64,000 bases of DNA from Rhizobium laguerreae (GTDB lineage: Bacteria > Pseudomonadota > Alphaproteobacteria > Rhizobiales > Rhizobiaceae): assembly GCF_002008165.1 (NCBI RefSeq), contig NZ_MRDM01000010.1:678541-742540 (forward strand), given 5' to 3'. Made by a program: the position numbers and the translations under genes. The notes below the pieces were generated by a model, which saw only the letters and a list, made by a program, of their open reading frames with translations, ran no database searches and was not told the origin of the DNA. Shown here piece by piece: positions 16,321-25,660 of this stretch. How positions within the stretch are numbered: the stretch's first letter is position 1; every line of letters starts with the position of its first letter.

Positions 16321-18870
16321 TTAGCTCGCGGATTTGCGCGGGCGACCCTGTTCCGGCGGAATGATCTCGACTGCCTCATCGGTTGCCGGTGCGGCCTTGG
16401 CATGGCGGCGGCGCCAGTCGCCGAGGAAGAGCAGGATGGGTGCTGCGATGAAGATCGACGAGGCGCCGGCCACCAGAATGCCGAAGACCATCGGGATCGC
16501 GAAGCTCGAGACAGCACTACCGCCCCAGATCGCCATCGGCACCAGCGCGAGGAAGGCCGTCGCATTGGTGTAAAGGCTTCGCGCCAAGGTCTCGTTGATC
16601 GACTTGTCGATGATCTCGCGCAGCGGCATCGACTTGTAGAGCCGCATGTTTTCGCGCATGCGGTCATAGACGACGACTTTGTCGTTCACCGAATAACCGA
16701 CAAGCGTCAGGATGGCGGCGATCGCTGTCAGGTTGAAGTCGAGGCCGGTGATCGCGAAGAAGCCGATCGCCTTGGTGACGTCGAGCACAAGCGTGACGAT
16801 GGCGCCGACGGCAAATGGCCATTCGAACCGCGCCCAGATGTAGAGGAGCATCGCAAAGCTTGCGATCACCACCGACAGGATGCCGGCCCAGGCAAGCTCG
16901 CCGCTGACCTTCGGACCGATGACGTCGGTGCCTTCGACGGTGGCGCCCGGGTCGATCTTGGTGACTTCGGCCTTCAGCTTGGTCACCGCCGCCGTCTGCG
17001 CCTCTTCGCCGCCTTCCTGCCGTTGGGCACGAACGAGAATGCTGCTTTTGTCGCCGAAGGACTGCAGCGTGATTTCGCCGAGGCCGAGACTATCAAGACC
17101 TTCGCGGAACTTCGCTAGATCGGCCGCACCCTGGGTCTTGACGGCCATCTGGATGCCGCCGCGGAAATCGACGCCGTAGTTGAGACCGGGATAAATGAAG
17201 AGCACGACGGAGGCGATCGAAAGCAGCGCCGAGACGGTGACGCCGAAGAAGCGGGCCTTCATGAACTCGATATGCTTGTCATAGGGGCTGAACGGGATCA
17301 ACGGCCGGATGTTCAGCACCTTGAGCTTGCGGCGGCGGGTGATCTCGATCATCGCTACACGCACGAAGGCAACCGATGTGAACATCGAGATGATCAGCCC
17401 GAGCGCCATGGTCACGGCAAAGCCGCGAACCGGTCCGGAGCCGAAAAAGAACAGGATGGCCGCAGCGATCAGGGCCGTCATGTTGCCGTCGATAATGGTC
17501 GAATAGGCACGGCGGAAGCCGGTGTCGATGGCGGCGAAGGCGCTCTTGCCCTTGCGCGTTTCTTCGCGGATGCGCTCGTTGATGAGAACGTTGGCGTCGA
17601 CCGCAAGGCCGATACCGAGAACGACACCGGCAATGCCCGGCAGCGTCAGCGTCGCACCAACCAGCGTTAGCGCCGATAAGGTCAGGATCGTGTGGATCAA
17701 CAGCGCGATATTCGCCAGAAAGCCCCAGGAGCCATAGAGAACGAAGATGAAGGCTGCGACGAGGGCAAAACCGACGATGCCGGAATAGATGCCCATCTTG
17801 ATGGCGTCGGCGCCAAGATCGGCTCCGACGGTGCGCTCTTCGATAACAGTCAGCTTGGCGGGCAGGGCGCCGGCGCGCAGCATGGCGGCCAGCGTTGTGG
17901 CGCTGTCAGCCGAGAAGCTGCCGGAGATCTGGCCGGAGCCGCCGGTGATCGGCTCGCGGATGACGGGCGCGCTCAGCACCTTGTTGTCGAGGACGATGGC
18001 GAAGGGATTGCCGACGTTCTGGCGGGTTATCTCGGCAAAGCGGGTGGCGCCGGCGCTGTCGAAGCGGAAGCTGACGATCGGCTCACGCGTATTCGGATCG
18101 AAGCTGACGCGGGCATCCGAAAGGCGGTCGCCGGAGATTTCGACGCGGTCGAGAACCGGATAGGACCTGCCCTCATCATCGTTCAGCATGGTCACACCGG
18201 GTCCGGGCGCATTGTTCGGCGACAGCATGTGGAACGACATCTTGGCGGTGGAGCCGAGAAGTTCGCGCAGGCGCGACGGATCCTGCGCGCCCGGAAGCTG
18301 GACGAGCACGCGGTTGGCGCCGATGCGCTGAATGGTCGGCTCGGAAACGCCGACCTGGTCGACACGCTGGCGGATGACTTCAAGGCTCTGCTGGACGGCG
18401 TTGTCGACATTGGCGGAGATGCCGGCCCGCGAGAAGCCGACGGTAATGGTCGCTCCGTTCGCCGTGACATCAAGATCCGCCTGGCCGGCGCTGAGGCCGG
18501 TGCTGATCGGGTTGGCAAGCGTCTTGAGTTCGGTGACGGCAGCATCGCTCTGCGCGGCATCGGCGAGCGTCACGACGATCTGGTTCTGGCTGCGGACCAC
18601 GGCTTTCGGCTGGATGCCCTTCTCGCGCAGCACGCGGCGCGCGTCCTGAAGCAGCGATTGCAGCCGCTCCTTGGTGAGGTCGGCTTCGTCGACTTCCAGA
18701 ACGAGGTGCGAACCGCCGCGAAGGTCGAGGCCGAGCGACACTTGCTCATGCGGCAGCCAGGCCGGCACGCGCTGGAGGACGGATTGCGGCAGGACGTTCG
18801 GCAGGGCGATCAATAGGCCGAGTAGGATGATCACCGTATAGGTGAGCACCAGCCATGGTGAAGTACGCAT
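16321..18870 (-). CDS. secDF: SecDF fusion, protein translocase accessory subunit
   Basis: 849 residues: SecD (about 1-520) and SecF (about 540-820) are joined, as in many alphaproteobacteria and Bacillus. N-terminal helix about 7-27, then GLDLRGGSHLVLEV, the P1 periplasmic domain, and membrane helices with GIGLAVDANVLINERIREE (SecD D4-type motif). The SecF half has GVDFRGGIQM and GYSVNDKVVVYDRMREN. SecDF uses the proton gradient to aid late steps of Sec export. No yajC lies directly upstream; instead there is a small exported protein gene (19334-18954). Confidence 0.95.
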   Translation of the reverse strand: MRTSPWLVLTYTVIILLGLLIALPNVLPQSVLQRVPAWLPHEQVSLGLDLRGGSHLVLEVDEADLTKERLQSLLQDARRVLREKGIQPKAVVRSQNQIVVTLADAAQSDAAVTELKTLANPISTGLSAGQADLDVTANGATITVGFSRAGISANVDNAVQQSLEVIRQRVDQVGVSEPTIQRIGANRVLVQLPGAQDPSRLRELLGSTAKMSFHMLSPNNAPGPGVTMLNDDEGRSYPVLDRVEISGDRLSDARVSFDPNTREPIVSFRFDSAGATRFAEITRQNVGNPFAIVLDNKVLSAPVIREPITGGSGQISGSFSADSATTLAAMLRAGALPAKLTVIEERTVGADLGADAIKMGIYSGIVGFALVAAFIFVLYGSWGFLANIALLIHTILTLSALTLVGATLTLPGIAGVVLGIGLAVDANVLINERIREETRKGKSAFAAIDTGFRRAYSTIIDGNMTALIAAAILFFFGSGPVRGFAVTMALGLIISMFTSVAFVRVAMIEITRRRKLKVLNIRPLIPFSPYDKHIEFMKARFFGVTVSALLSIASVVLFIYPGLNYGVDFRGGIQMAVKTQGAADLAKFREGLDSLGLGEITLQSFGDKSSILVRAQRQEGGEEAQTAAVTKLKAEVTKIDPGATVEGTDVIGPKVSGELAWAGILSVVIASFAMLLYIWARFEWPFAVGAIVTLVLDVTKAIGFFAITGLDFNLTAIAAILTLVGYSVNDKVVVYDRMRENMRLYKSMPLREIIDKSINETLARSLYTNATAFLALVPMAIWGGSAVSSFAIPMVFGILVAGASSIFIAAPILLFLGDWRRRHAKAAPATDEAVEIIPPEQGRPRKSAS

Positions 18871-18953
18871 GTTGTATTCCTTGATATCGAGGGCCGGCGC
18901 TCGGGCGCTGGCGGCATGTCGTCAATGGTCGGAAGCGCCGATCGGCGCGAGCG

Positions 18954-19334
18954 TCAGGCAGCGACCGGCGGTGCGCGCGGCTGATGGGTCCTGGAGACTG
19001 CGGCATGAAGCGAAGCTTCAAATGCCGGAAAAGGGGCGGCAGTGGTCCAGCCGGAAAAATCGACGGCCGGGGCGGCGGCCAGGGCAGGCGGTCCGGCGTC
19101 ATGCGCCGCCTGCTTCGGTGCAAGCTTGCGTTCAGTGGCGAGCAACCCGCGCACGGCATCGCGCGCAGTCAGCTGCGGCGGCTGCGGATCCCGATCGGAA
19201 GAGGAAAGCGTATTGGCGGCGGCGACCGGCGAGATCACCAGATTGCCGCCGAAAAGCAGGCCGAGATAGGCAAGGACGGCGACGAGGAGGGAGGCGGCGA
19301 TACGGCTCGTCAGACGGCGCTGGTCCAGCTCCAT
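18954..19334 (-). CDS. Small hypothetical exported or membrane-anchored protein
   Basis: 126 residues from the ATG at 19334 (MELDQRRLTSRIAASLL), which has a good GGGGAAG ribosome site; a TTG 13 codons upstream is an unlikely alternative. Basic N-terminus and a single hydrophobic segment (about 12-40), then an Ala/Pro-rich region with no recognised domain. It lies between secDF and the ybaL-like gene, all leftward. A real gene is likely from the ribosome site and spacing, but no function can be assigned. Confidence 0.55.
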   Translation of the reverse strand: MELDQRRLTSRIAASLLVAVLAYLGLLFGGNLVISPVAAANTLSSSDRDPQPPQLTARDAVRGLLATERKLAPKQAAHDAGPPALAAAPAVDFSGWTTAAPFPAFEASLHAAVSRTHQPRAPPVAA

Positions 19335-19388
19335 CTTCCCCGTCTCGGTTATGTCACTCCCGTATCGGCTCAAAAGCGCGCCAATCTC

Positions 19389-21209
19389 TCATTCTCTTTC
19401 CGGCGGAGGGTCATCCGTCGGCATAATTGTATCAGGCCCATGCCCGTCTTCATAGGGCACACTCTCATGATGCACTTGAGCGAGCCGGTCAACCATGCCC
19501 AGCGCGATTTCACGCTCGCCCGTGATGACCGTGTCGGCGCCATATTGCTTCAGCTCATCGACCTCGGCGTCGGAATGGGCGCGGGCGACGATGAGGATCG
19601 AGGGATTGACGCTGCGCGCCTGCTCGATGATGCGGCAGGCTTCGAAGGCGTTCGGGATGGCGATGGCAATGCTGCGGGCGCCAGAGAGATTGGCAAGGTC
19701 GAGCGTTTCCCGCATCACCGCATTGCCCGACAGAGTTTCGATACCCTGCGCCTTCAGCTCGCCGATGCGCTTGTCGGAGTCCTCGATGACGAGAAAAGGT
19801 GTGGCTGACGACTTGAGATTCTGTCCGACGATGCTGCCAACCCGCCCGTAGCCGACGAGAATGGCGTGGCCGCTGAGAGCGGTCGGGTGCACCTCGTCGT
19901 CTTCGGGCAGCATCTCCTCCTGCGCTGCTATCGCATCCGCAACGGGAGCAGGGTCTGCCACGACGTCTTCGCGCTTTGCGCCATCCAGCAGCGGCCGCAT
20001 GCGGTCGCAGAGGAAGAACAGCAGCGGATTGAGGATGATCGAGATGATGGCGCCGGCAAGGATCAGATCGCGGCCCTCCTCCGGCAGCAGGCCTAGTTCG
20101 ACGCCGAGGGCGGCGAGGATGAAGGAGAATTCGCCGATCTGGCCGAGGCTTGCCGAAATCGTCAGCGCCGTGCCGAGCGGCTTCTTGAAGGCGAGCACGA
20201 TCAGGAAGGCGGCGACGGACTTGCCGATGACGATGATGAAGATGGTGGCGAGGATCGGCAGCGGCTTGTCGATCAGGATGTTCGGATCGAACAGCATGCC
20301 GACCGAGACGAAGAACAGCACGGCAAAGGCGTCGCGCAACGGCAGGCTTTCCTGCGCGGCGCGATGGCTGAGCTCGCTTTCGGCAAGCACCATGCCGGCA
20401 AAGAAGGCGCCGAGCGCCAGCGACACGCCGAAGAGCTTCGCCGCTCCGAAGGCGACGCCGAGCGCGATCGCCAGCACGCCGAGCCGGAAGAGTTCGCGCG
20501 AACCGGTATGGGCGATGCGGTGCATCGTCCAGGGAATGAGCTTGCGGCCGAAAACCAGCATCAGCGCCACGAACAATGCCACCTTCACCAGCGTCATGGC
20601 GATCATGCCGCCGATGCCGAGATCGAGGCCGAACAGGCTGCTCAGCGCGGCCGAGAGCGGCTCGACGGGAGCGTGACCCTCACCGCCGATGCTGGCTGCG
20701 GCCGGGATCAGAACCAGCGCCAGCACCATGGCGAGATCCTCGACGATCAGCCAGCCGACGGCGATCCTGCCGCGCTCGGTTTCGACCAGGCGCCGCTCCT
20801 GCAGCGCCTTCAGGAGCACGACGGTGGAGGCGACTGAAAGCGCCAGGCCGAAGACCAGGCTGCCGCCGGTCGACCAGCCCATGAAGGCGCCGAGCCCCCA
20901 GCCGAGCAATGTCGCGAAAGCGATCTGCACGATCGCCCCGGGCACGGCGATGCCGCGCACCGACAGCAGGTCTTTCAGGGAGAAATGCAGCCCGACGCCG
21001 AACATCAGCAGGATGACGCCGATTTCGGCAAGCTCAGGGGCAAGGCTCTGATCCGCCACATAACCCGGCGTATGTGGCCCCACGAGCACGCCGGCGATCA
21101 GATAACCGACGAGCGGCGGCATCCGCAGCCGATGGGCGAAGGCCCCAAAGATGAAAGCCAGCACGATGCCGCCGACGATTGTCGAAATCAAGGGCGTATC
21201 GTGTGGCAT
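19389..21209 (-). CDS. ybaL: CPA2-family cation/proton antiporter, YbaL/KefB type
   Basis: 606 residues. The N-terminus (HDTPLISTIVGG, AHRLRMPPLVGYL, ELAEIGVILLMFGVGLHFS) matches the YbaL group of KefB-like antiporters. Residues about 5-400 carry a dozen membrane helices (Na+/H+ exchanger fold). Residues about 440-560 are an RCK/TrkA-N domain with the nucleotide motif ILVGYGRVGSIVG, where NAD(H) or similar ligands gate transport. Predicted role: K+ efflux or pH and osmotic homeostasis at the inner membrane. It is divergent from a small HTH regulator gene. Confidence 0.92.
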   Translation of the reverse strand: MPHDTPLISTIVGGIVLAFIFGAFAHRLRMPPLVGYLIAGVLVGPHTPGYVADQSLAPELAEIGVILLMFGVGLHFSLKDLLSVRGIAVPGAIVQIAFATLLGWGLGAFMGWSTGGSLVFGLALSVASTVVLLKALQERRLVETERGRIAVGWLIVEDLAMVLALVLIPAAASIGGEGHAPVEPLSAALSSLFGLDLGIGGMIAMTLVKVALFVALMLVFGRKLIPWTMHRIAHTGSRELFRLGVLAIALGVAFGAAKLFGVSLALGAFFAGMVLAESELSHRAAQESLPLRDAFAVLFFVSVGMLFDPNILIDKPLPILATIFIIVIGKSVAAFLIVLAFKKPLGTALTISASLGQIGEFSFILAALGVELGLLPEEGRDLILAGAIISIILNPLLFFLCDRMRPLLDGAKREDVVADPAPVADAIAAQEEMLPEDDEVHPTALSGHAILVGYGRVGSIVGQNLKSSATPFLVIEDSDKRIGELKAQGIETLSGNAVMRETLDLANLSGARSIAIAIPNAFEACRIIEQARSVNPSILIVARAHSDAEVDELKQYGADTVITGEREIALGMVDRLAQVHHESVPYEDGHGPDTIMPTDDPPPERE

Positions 21210-21288
21210 CCTTGTCTCCCGATCTGGAAATCCCGTCCGTAATATGACATATATGGTCTATATCGACCAATATGGGCAACTTGAAATC

Positions 21289-21543
21289 ATGGGTCAAGGC
21301 GCAAGGGAAACAATTCTCACCCCCGCTCTCTGCCGCGCGGCGCGGGGCCTGCTGGACTGGACCCAGACGGATCTTGCCGAGAGGGCCGCGGTCTCGCGCA
21401 GCACCATCCGCGATTACGAGGGTCGGCACCACGACATCCATCGGGCGACGGAGGCGCAGCTGCGCCTCGCCTTCGAGGAAGGCGGCGTCAAATTCGTGGA
21501 GATCGAAGGGACGGGCACCGGTCTCTGCCTACCCGCTGCATAA
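21289..21543 (+). CDS. Small helix-turn-helix (XRE-like) regulator
   Basis: 84 residues from the ATG at 21289. The frame is open further upstream with ATGs at 21244 and 21253, so the N-terminus is uncertain. Residues about 12-65 form an XRE-like HTH (CRAARGLLDWTQTDLAERA, VSRSTIRDYEGR). It is almost all DNA-binding domain. It is divergent from ybaL and might control it. The last codon and stop (GCA TAA) lie within the start of repeat A copy 3, so a repeat insertion may have set the C-terminus. Confidence 0.75.
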   Translation: MGQGARETILTPALCRAARGLLDWTQTDLAERAAVSRSTIRDYEGRHHDIHRATEAQLRLAFEEGGVKFVEIEGTGTGLCLPAA

Positions 21544-21590
21544 TTCAAAGTGTTACAGCCTTTGCGCCTCGAGACGCGCGACGCTGTCAT
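21538..21590. repeat. Palindromic intergenic repeat, family A, copy 3
   Basis: TGCATAATTCAAAGTGTTAC AGC then TTTGCGCCTCGAGACGCGCG and ACGCTGTCA match the other family-A copies, with a shortened central hairpin. It overlaps the 3' end of the HTH regulator gene and separates it from the convergent GT39 gene. Confidence 0.7.
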
Positions 21591-21608
21591 CGGGCAGGCT
21601 GAACCGGC

Positions 21609-23030
21609 TCAGGGCGCCAGGCAGGCGGCGGAGACTTTGTAGATGTGGAGCGCCTTGCCCTTGTAGTTGCCCTCCGTCGGCTGCCAGTTCTTCAGCACCT
21701 CGGGCGTCTCGGTGGCGCAGGTGAAGGGTCCGTCTGTCAGGAAAAGCACCTTGCCGGTGATGTCGGCAGGCAAAGCGAATTCCTGCTCGTAATAGCTTTC
21801 AGGAAGGCCCGCGGGCGCCCGCGCATAGATCCTGTAGGATGCATCGCGGAGCGTATAGAAAAGATCGGCGACCATATCGCGATTGTCGGTGACGATGATA
21901 TCGGTGCCGGCTTGAGTTGCGAGTGCGGCGGCCTCGCGGCTGACCTCGGCGCGGCCGAGATAGCGCTTCATCAGCGCGTCGCCGTTCGGCAGCAGCAAGT
22001 GATGCGGAAAGATTGTCGCCAGAGGAAAGAGCAGGCTGGCGATGCCGTTGATGGTCAGCGACAGCCTGAGCCCCTTCGGCCACTTCAGGTAAAGCAGCCA
22101 GACGGCAAGGATGGTGCCGGCAACATAGGCGGTCACCGCCCAGTTGGCGTAAGCCTTGGCGACCGTTGCCTGCAGCGTGATCAGCAGCACTACCGGCATC
22201 GACAGCCAGACCAGCATCTTTTCCCGATCGTCGCTCTTGCCCCTGATCATGCGGTACACCGCCCAGAGCATCGCAAAGAAGATGATCGGCCCGACAACGC
22301 CGAACTGGGCGGCGAAGAATTCAAGCCCGCGACGGAGATTGATCCCGAGTTCGCTCCAATGGGCGATGTCCTGCGTATGCCGCACCGTCGTGTTGTCGTG
22401 CTGCAGGTTCCACCAGAGGTTCGGCAGGGCGACGACCGCCGCGACCGCGACCGCGATGATGAAATCGCGAATGGCGATGCGCGCCGCCGGAATGAGGAGG
22501 AGGGCAATCGCGCCGCCCGGAACGACGAATAGCACGGCATATTTCGTCAGGAAGGCGAGGCCGACGCCAAGGCCCATGACCAGCGCCAGCCCGACCGAGC
22601 GCCGCTGCGTCAAGCCAAAATAGGCAAGCAGGGCGATCGCGATGAAAAACAGCAGGATCACGTCGGTCGAGAAGAACACCGAAGAAAGCGCCACACCGGG
22701 GAGCGTGATGTAGGTGGCGCCCGTCCAGCCTTCGATCTCCGGCCCGACGAAACGTTTTGCCGTCTTCATCAATACCAGTGCCGCGGCCATGTGGATCAGC
22801 GGTCCGAGCAGCCTGATCCAATAGATGGCGTTGGAGCCGGAAAGCTCGGTCATCGCCCGGATTACCCACGCAATCATCGGCGGCTTGGAATAATAGCCGA
22901 GGTCGAGGTTTTGTGACCAGAACCAGTACTGCGCCTCGTCGACGAAAAGATCCGTCGCATCGAAATTGAGCGTGACGACGCGCCAGAGCGTGAAGCCAAG
23001 AACGATGAGGAGACCAGATCTGGGGGACAT
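21609..23030 (-). CDS. Membrane glycosyltransferase, GT39/ArnT-like
   Basis: 473 residues with about ten membrane helices. The first periplasmic loop carries the acidic catalytic motif DEAQYWFWSQNL (about residues 31-42) and then GYYSKPPM, as in the ArnT/PMT family of polyprenyl-phosphate-sugar-dependent transferases. The C-terminal about 120 residues are a soluble periplasmic domain. Predicted role: transfer of a sugar from an undecaprenyl carrier to lipid A, another glycolipid or a protein. The acceptor is unknown. Confidence 0.85.
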   Translation of the reverse strand: MSPRSGLLIVLGFTLWRVVTLNFDATDLFVDEAQYWFWSQNLDLGYYSKPPMIAWVIRAMTELSGSNAIYWIRLLGPLIHMAAALVLMKTAKRFVGPEIEGWTGATYITLPGVALSSVFFSTDVILLFFIAIALLAYFGLTQRRSVGLALVMGLGVGLAFLTKYAVLFVVPGGAIALLLIPAARIAIRDFIIAVAVAAVVALPNLWWNLQHDNTTVRHTQDIAHWSELGINLRRGLEFFAAQFGVVGPIIFFAMLWAVYRMIRGKSDDREKMLVWLSMPVVLLITLQATVAKAYANWAVTAYVAGTILAVWLLYLKWPKGLRLSLTINGIASLLFPLATIFPHHLLLPNGDALMKRYLGRAEVSREAAALATQAGTDIIVTDNRDMVADLFYTLRDASYRIYARAPAGLPESYYEQEFALPADITGKVLFLTDGPFTCATETPEVLKNWQPTEGNYKGKALHIYKVSAACLAP

Positions 23031-23122
23031 GAACCGATAGTTCCGCTGACATGAAAGGCGCGAGTGCGATACACCAAAGGCGCCGGACTGCCAACGGGCA
23101 AGGGTGGAGATTGCGACGCGCT

Positions 23123-23236
23123 TTAGAACACCCGAAGGGCGCGGATATCGCGGTTTGCGGCGAGGGAATCGAGGCGGGCGACGGCTGCAAGCAGCGTCAT
23201 TGCAATCAAGCAGGCACCCAATCCGAGAACAATCAT
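23123..23236 (-). CDS. 37-residue single-pass membrane peptide
   Basis: ATG at 23236, stop TAA at 23125-23123. It starts MIVLGLGACLIAMTLLAAVA, a continuous hydrophobic helix, and continues RLDSLAANRDIRAL with a charged tail, which is the layout of a small inner-membrane protein. An AGGACAG ribosome site lies 6-12 bases upstream of the start. The stop codon lies in a GCGACGCGCTTTAG sequence that resembles half of repeat family C. It is upstream of, and in the same direction as, the GT39 gene. Evidence is composition and ribosome site only. Confidence 0.5.
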   Translation of the reverse strand: MIVLGLGACLIAMTLLAAVARLDSLAANRDIRALRVF

Positions 23237-23384
23237 TGCTCTGTCCTTGTCGACGTCATGTCTTGGTTATCGACCGGCATATAACACGGAGCTTGCGTGT
23301 GCCTTGTAGCAGCCATGCAACTCCGCAACAGTATTTGCTGCGAACGGCCTTGAATTGCTTCAAAAGCCTGCACGGCGAAAGGCT

Positions 23385-23412
23385 TATTAACCTTCAGGCA
23401 AGGAATTAACCA
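23385..23412. promoter_or_regulatory. Paired TTAACC motifs upstream of the che operon
   Basis: TTAACC occurs twice in direct orientation, 19 bp apart; the second is TTAACCAT, a CtrA half-site consensus. They lie about 270 bp before icpA in a 430-bp region (23237-23667) without genes. The rest of that region holds small hairpins (TACCGG/CCGGTA at 23482-23499, CCGGTT/AACCGG at 23552-23565), which could be leader structures. The regulatory role is inferred. Confidence 0.4.
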
Positions 23413-23667
23413 TAAACATTGATGTACACGTCGGAATGGGAAGATGCACTCGTTCCCACCAGGCATGACGCCGTCCCGCCGTACCGGGTTGATCCGGTAT
23501 CCATCTCTTCAGACAGCTCCGAAACATAGCTGATCAGGGGGTTTCGATCCGCCGGTTGTAACCGGTGGTGAGAACCGTCTCCACGCTTCGCGTTCAACGG
23601 ATGCTGCGCAAGTTTTTGGCCGGGCCTTCGCCCGGAAAGTGGTTGGGGACAGGCGTTGAGGCAGGAC

Positions 23668-25302
23668 ATGCCATCAGATCAGGCTCGTGGAGCGCAGGCA
23701 GGCAGCTTGCGCGACCGCCTGCGCTTTGCCGGTCTCGATGCCGACCAGTGCGAGCTGGTGCGCCGCAACCGGACGGCGCTTGAAGCGCATCTGAAGGCAG
23801 GCCTCAGGGATCTCTTCCACAGGTTCCAGTCATTCCCCGACGCCTCGCGCAATTTCGAGAGCGAGCGCCAGGTCGAGCGCCTGCACGATCTGCAATCCTC
23901 GCATTGGGACGTGCTGACGGATGCGCGGTTCGACAGCCTCTATGCCGAGCGCGTCAAGGTTCTCTCCGATACCGAAAGCAAGATGGGCCTCGACCCGCGC
24001 TGGCACGTCGCCGGCCATGGCGTTATGTTGGAACATGTCGTTTCCGGTCTCGCCGAAGAGATAGCCGGCCGTCCGCTGCTGCCGTCGGCCAAGCGTCGCA
24101 CCCGCGAAATCTCCGATCTGATGACGGCGATCATCCGCATCGTCATGGTCGATGTGGAAATTGCCGTCTCGCTCCGCTTCAATGCGCTGCGCGCCGCCCA
24201 GAGCCGCGCGCTCGCCGATCAGCGCGCCGACAACGAGGCCGAGATCATCAGGATCTTCGGCGATGTCATCGAAGGTCTTTCCGCACGCGACCTGACGCGG
24301 CGCGCCCCCATCGACGGTGACGGCGCTCATGCCGGGATCGCCGCCGCGCTGAACGGCGCGTTGGATGGCCTCCAGGCCGAGTTTACCACTATTACCGAGC
24401 GCACGGCCAAGGCCGAAGCGGAGACAGGCTCGCTTGCCGGTCTGTCGCGGCAGTTCGCCGGCACGGCTTCCGGCCAGGCCGACCGGCTGCAGCTTTCCGC
24501 CGCTGCCCTTGCCGGCATCGCCGGCAGTGTCCGGAATGGCGCCGCCGACAGCCGCGCTGCCGAACAGGCGGCCGCCTCGACGCGCGCCGCCGTTGAGGAA
24601 AGCGGTGAGGTCGTCGGCCGCGCGATCAGCGCCATGGCCGATATCGAGCAGTCGGCCGAAAAGATCGGCCAGATCATCGGTGCGATCGACGAGATTGCCT
24701 TCCAGACCAATCTTCTGGCGCTGAATGCCGGCATCGAGGCCGCTCGCGCCGGCGATTCCGGCCGCGGCTTTGCCGTCGTCGCCCAGGAAGTCCGCGCCCT
24801 TGCCCAGCGTTCGGCTGAAGCCGCCCGCGAGATCAAGACCCTGGTGACGACGACTAAGGCGCAGGTCGATGCCGGCGTGCAGATGGTCGGGCGCACACAG
24901 GATTCGATCGGCAGCATCGTGCGTCAGGTCACCGACATCAACGCCGCCATATCAGGCATCGCCACCCGAACCGGCGAACATGCCGCAAGCCTCGACAGCG
25001 TGACAGCCGACGTCAAGGGCCTGGGTAGCGAGGTGGCCGACAGCGCCGACCTTGCGGAGCGCTCGACCGAAGGCGCCGACCACCTCCACACCGTCATTCT
25101 CGAGCTCGGCCAGACGATTCGCGAATTCCGCATCGCCCGGGAAAACGCCACAGCCGGGCGCCCGGCGCCGGTGCGCGTGACACCGCCGCGCGCCCTTGAG
25201 GGCGCTACCCGCCCGGCACCGGTCGTGGACGAATACAAAAATGACGATTTTGGCCTTCCGCAAGCGTTCGCAAACGTCGGAGGTGGGCGGAATGTTTACT
25301 AA
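23668..25302 (+). CDS. icpA: Cytoplasmic chemoreceptor IcpA with degenerate globin-type sensor
   Basis: 544 residues from the ATG at 23668; a TTG four codons earlier is less likely. Residues about 15-170 form a globin-coupled-sensor-like domain, and residues about 250-500 the MCP signalling domain with the hairpin tip [21 protein letters not shown]. No membrane helices, so it is a soluble transducer. The helix that normally bears the heme-ligating His (H-x-x-I-G-L-x-P-x-W) reads [10 protein letters not shown], with Glu103 at the His position, so classic heme binding looks lost. It is first in the che operon, as in Sinorhizobium meliloti. Confidence 0.9.
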   Translation: MPSDQARGAQAGSLRDRLRFAGLDADQCELVRRNRTALEAHLKAGLRDLFHRFQSFPDASRNFESERQVERLHDLQSSHWDVLTDARFDSLYAERVKVLSDTESKMGLDPRWHVAGHGVMLEHVVSGLAEEIAGRPLLPSAKRRTREISDLMTAIIRIVMVDVEIAVSLRFNALRAAQSRALADQRADNEAEIIRIFGDVIEGLSARDLTRRAPIDGDGAHAGIAAALNGALDGLQAEFTTITERTAKAEAETGSLAGLSRQFAGTASGQADRLQLSAAALAGIAGSVRNGAADSRAAEQAAASTRAAVEESGEVVGRAISAMADIEQSAEKIGQIIGAIDEIAFQTNLLALNAGIEAARAGDSGRGFAVVAQEVRALAQRSAEAAREIKTLVTTTKAQVDAGVQMVGRTQDSIGSIVRQVTDINAAISGIATRTGEHAASLDSVTADVKGLGSEVADSADLAERSTEGADHLHTVILELGQTIREFRIARENATAGRPAPVRVTPPRALEGATRPAPVVDEYKNDDFGLPQAFANVGGGRNVY

Positions 25303-25363
25303 CCTATCGGATGATTGCCTCAGCTCGTCTTCGGGCCGGGGATAAGGGGATAAGGAAAAGCTG

Positions 25364-25660
25364 ATGGCAGCAAAGAAGAGTGGCAAGACGCTGGACTTGA
25401 CGGCGGTGCTCGACCTCAACGAGGCTTCCGCCTTGCGCGATAAACTCCTCTCTCTCCGGGGCAGCGGTCTTTCGATAGACGCTTCCGGCGTCGAACGGAT
25501 CGGTGCTCTTTGCGCCCAGGTTCTGATGTCCGCCGAGAAGACCTGGGAGCAGGACAAGCAGCCGTTCACCTTCTCCAAGGTGTCCGACGCATTTCAGAAA
25601 ACCATGCAGCTGGTTGGCGTCAATATTGACCACCTGCTTGCCAAGGAGATCCGGCAATGA
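25364..25660 (+). CDS. cheS: STAS-domain chemotaxis protein CheS
   Basis: 98 residues, a single STAS domain: LDLTAVLDLNEASALRDKLL, then LSIDASGVERIGALCAQVLM. It lies between icpA and cheY1 with a 4-bp overlap (ATGA) into cheY1, the same position as S. meliloti CheS. In that species CheS binds CheA and helps drain phosphate from CheY1, so CheY1 acts as a phosphate sink. The context makes the same role very likely here. Confidence 0.88.
   Translation: MAAKKSGKTLDLTAVLDLNEASALRDKLLSLRGSGLSIDASGVERIGALCAQVLMSAEKTWEQDKQPFTFSKVSDAFQKTMQLVGVNIDHLLAKEIRQ

Noticed and set aside
18984..19808. 274-codon plus-strand open frame crossing the small exported protein gene and ybaL
   Set aside because: It overlaps the antiporter RCK domain on the other strand and shows only antisense composition.
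23385..23412. Full CtrA site upstream of icpA
   Set aside because: Only half-sites are present; the 19-bp spacing does not match TTAA-N7-TTAAC, so it is kept only as a weak regulatory note.
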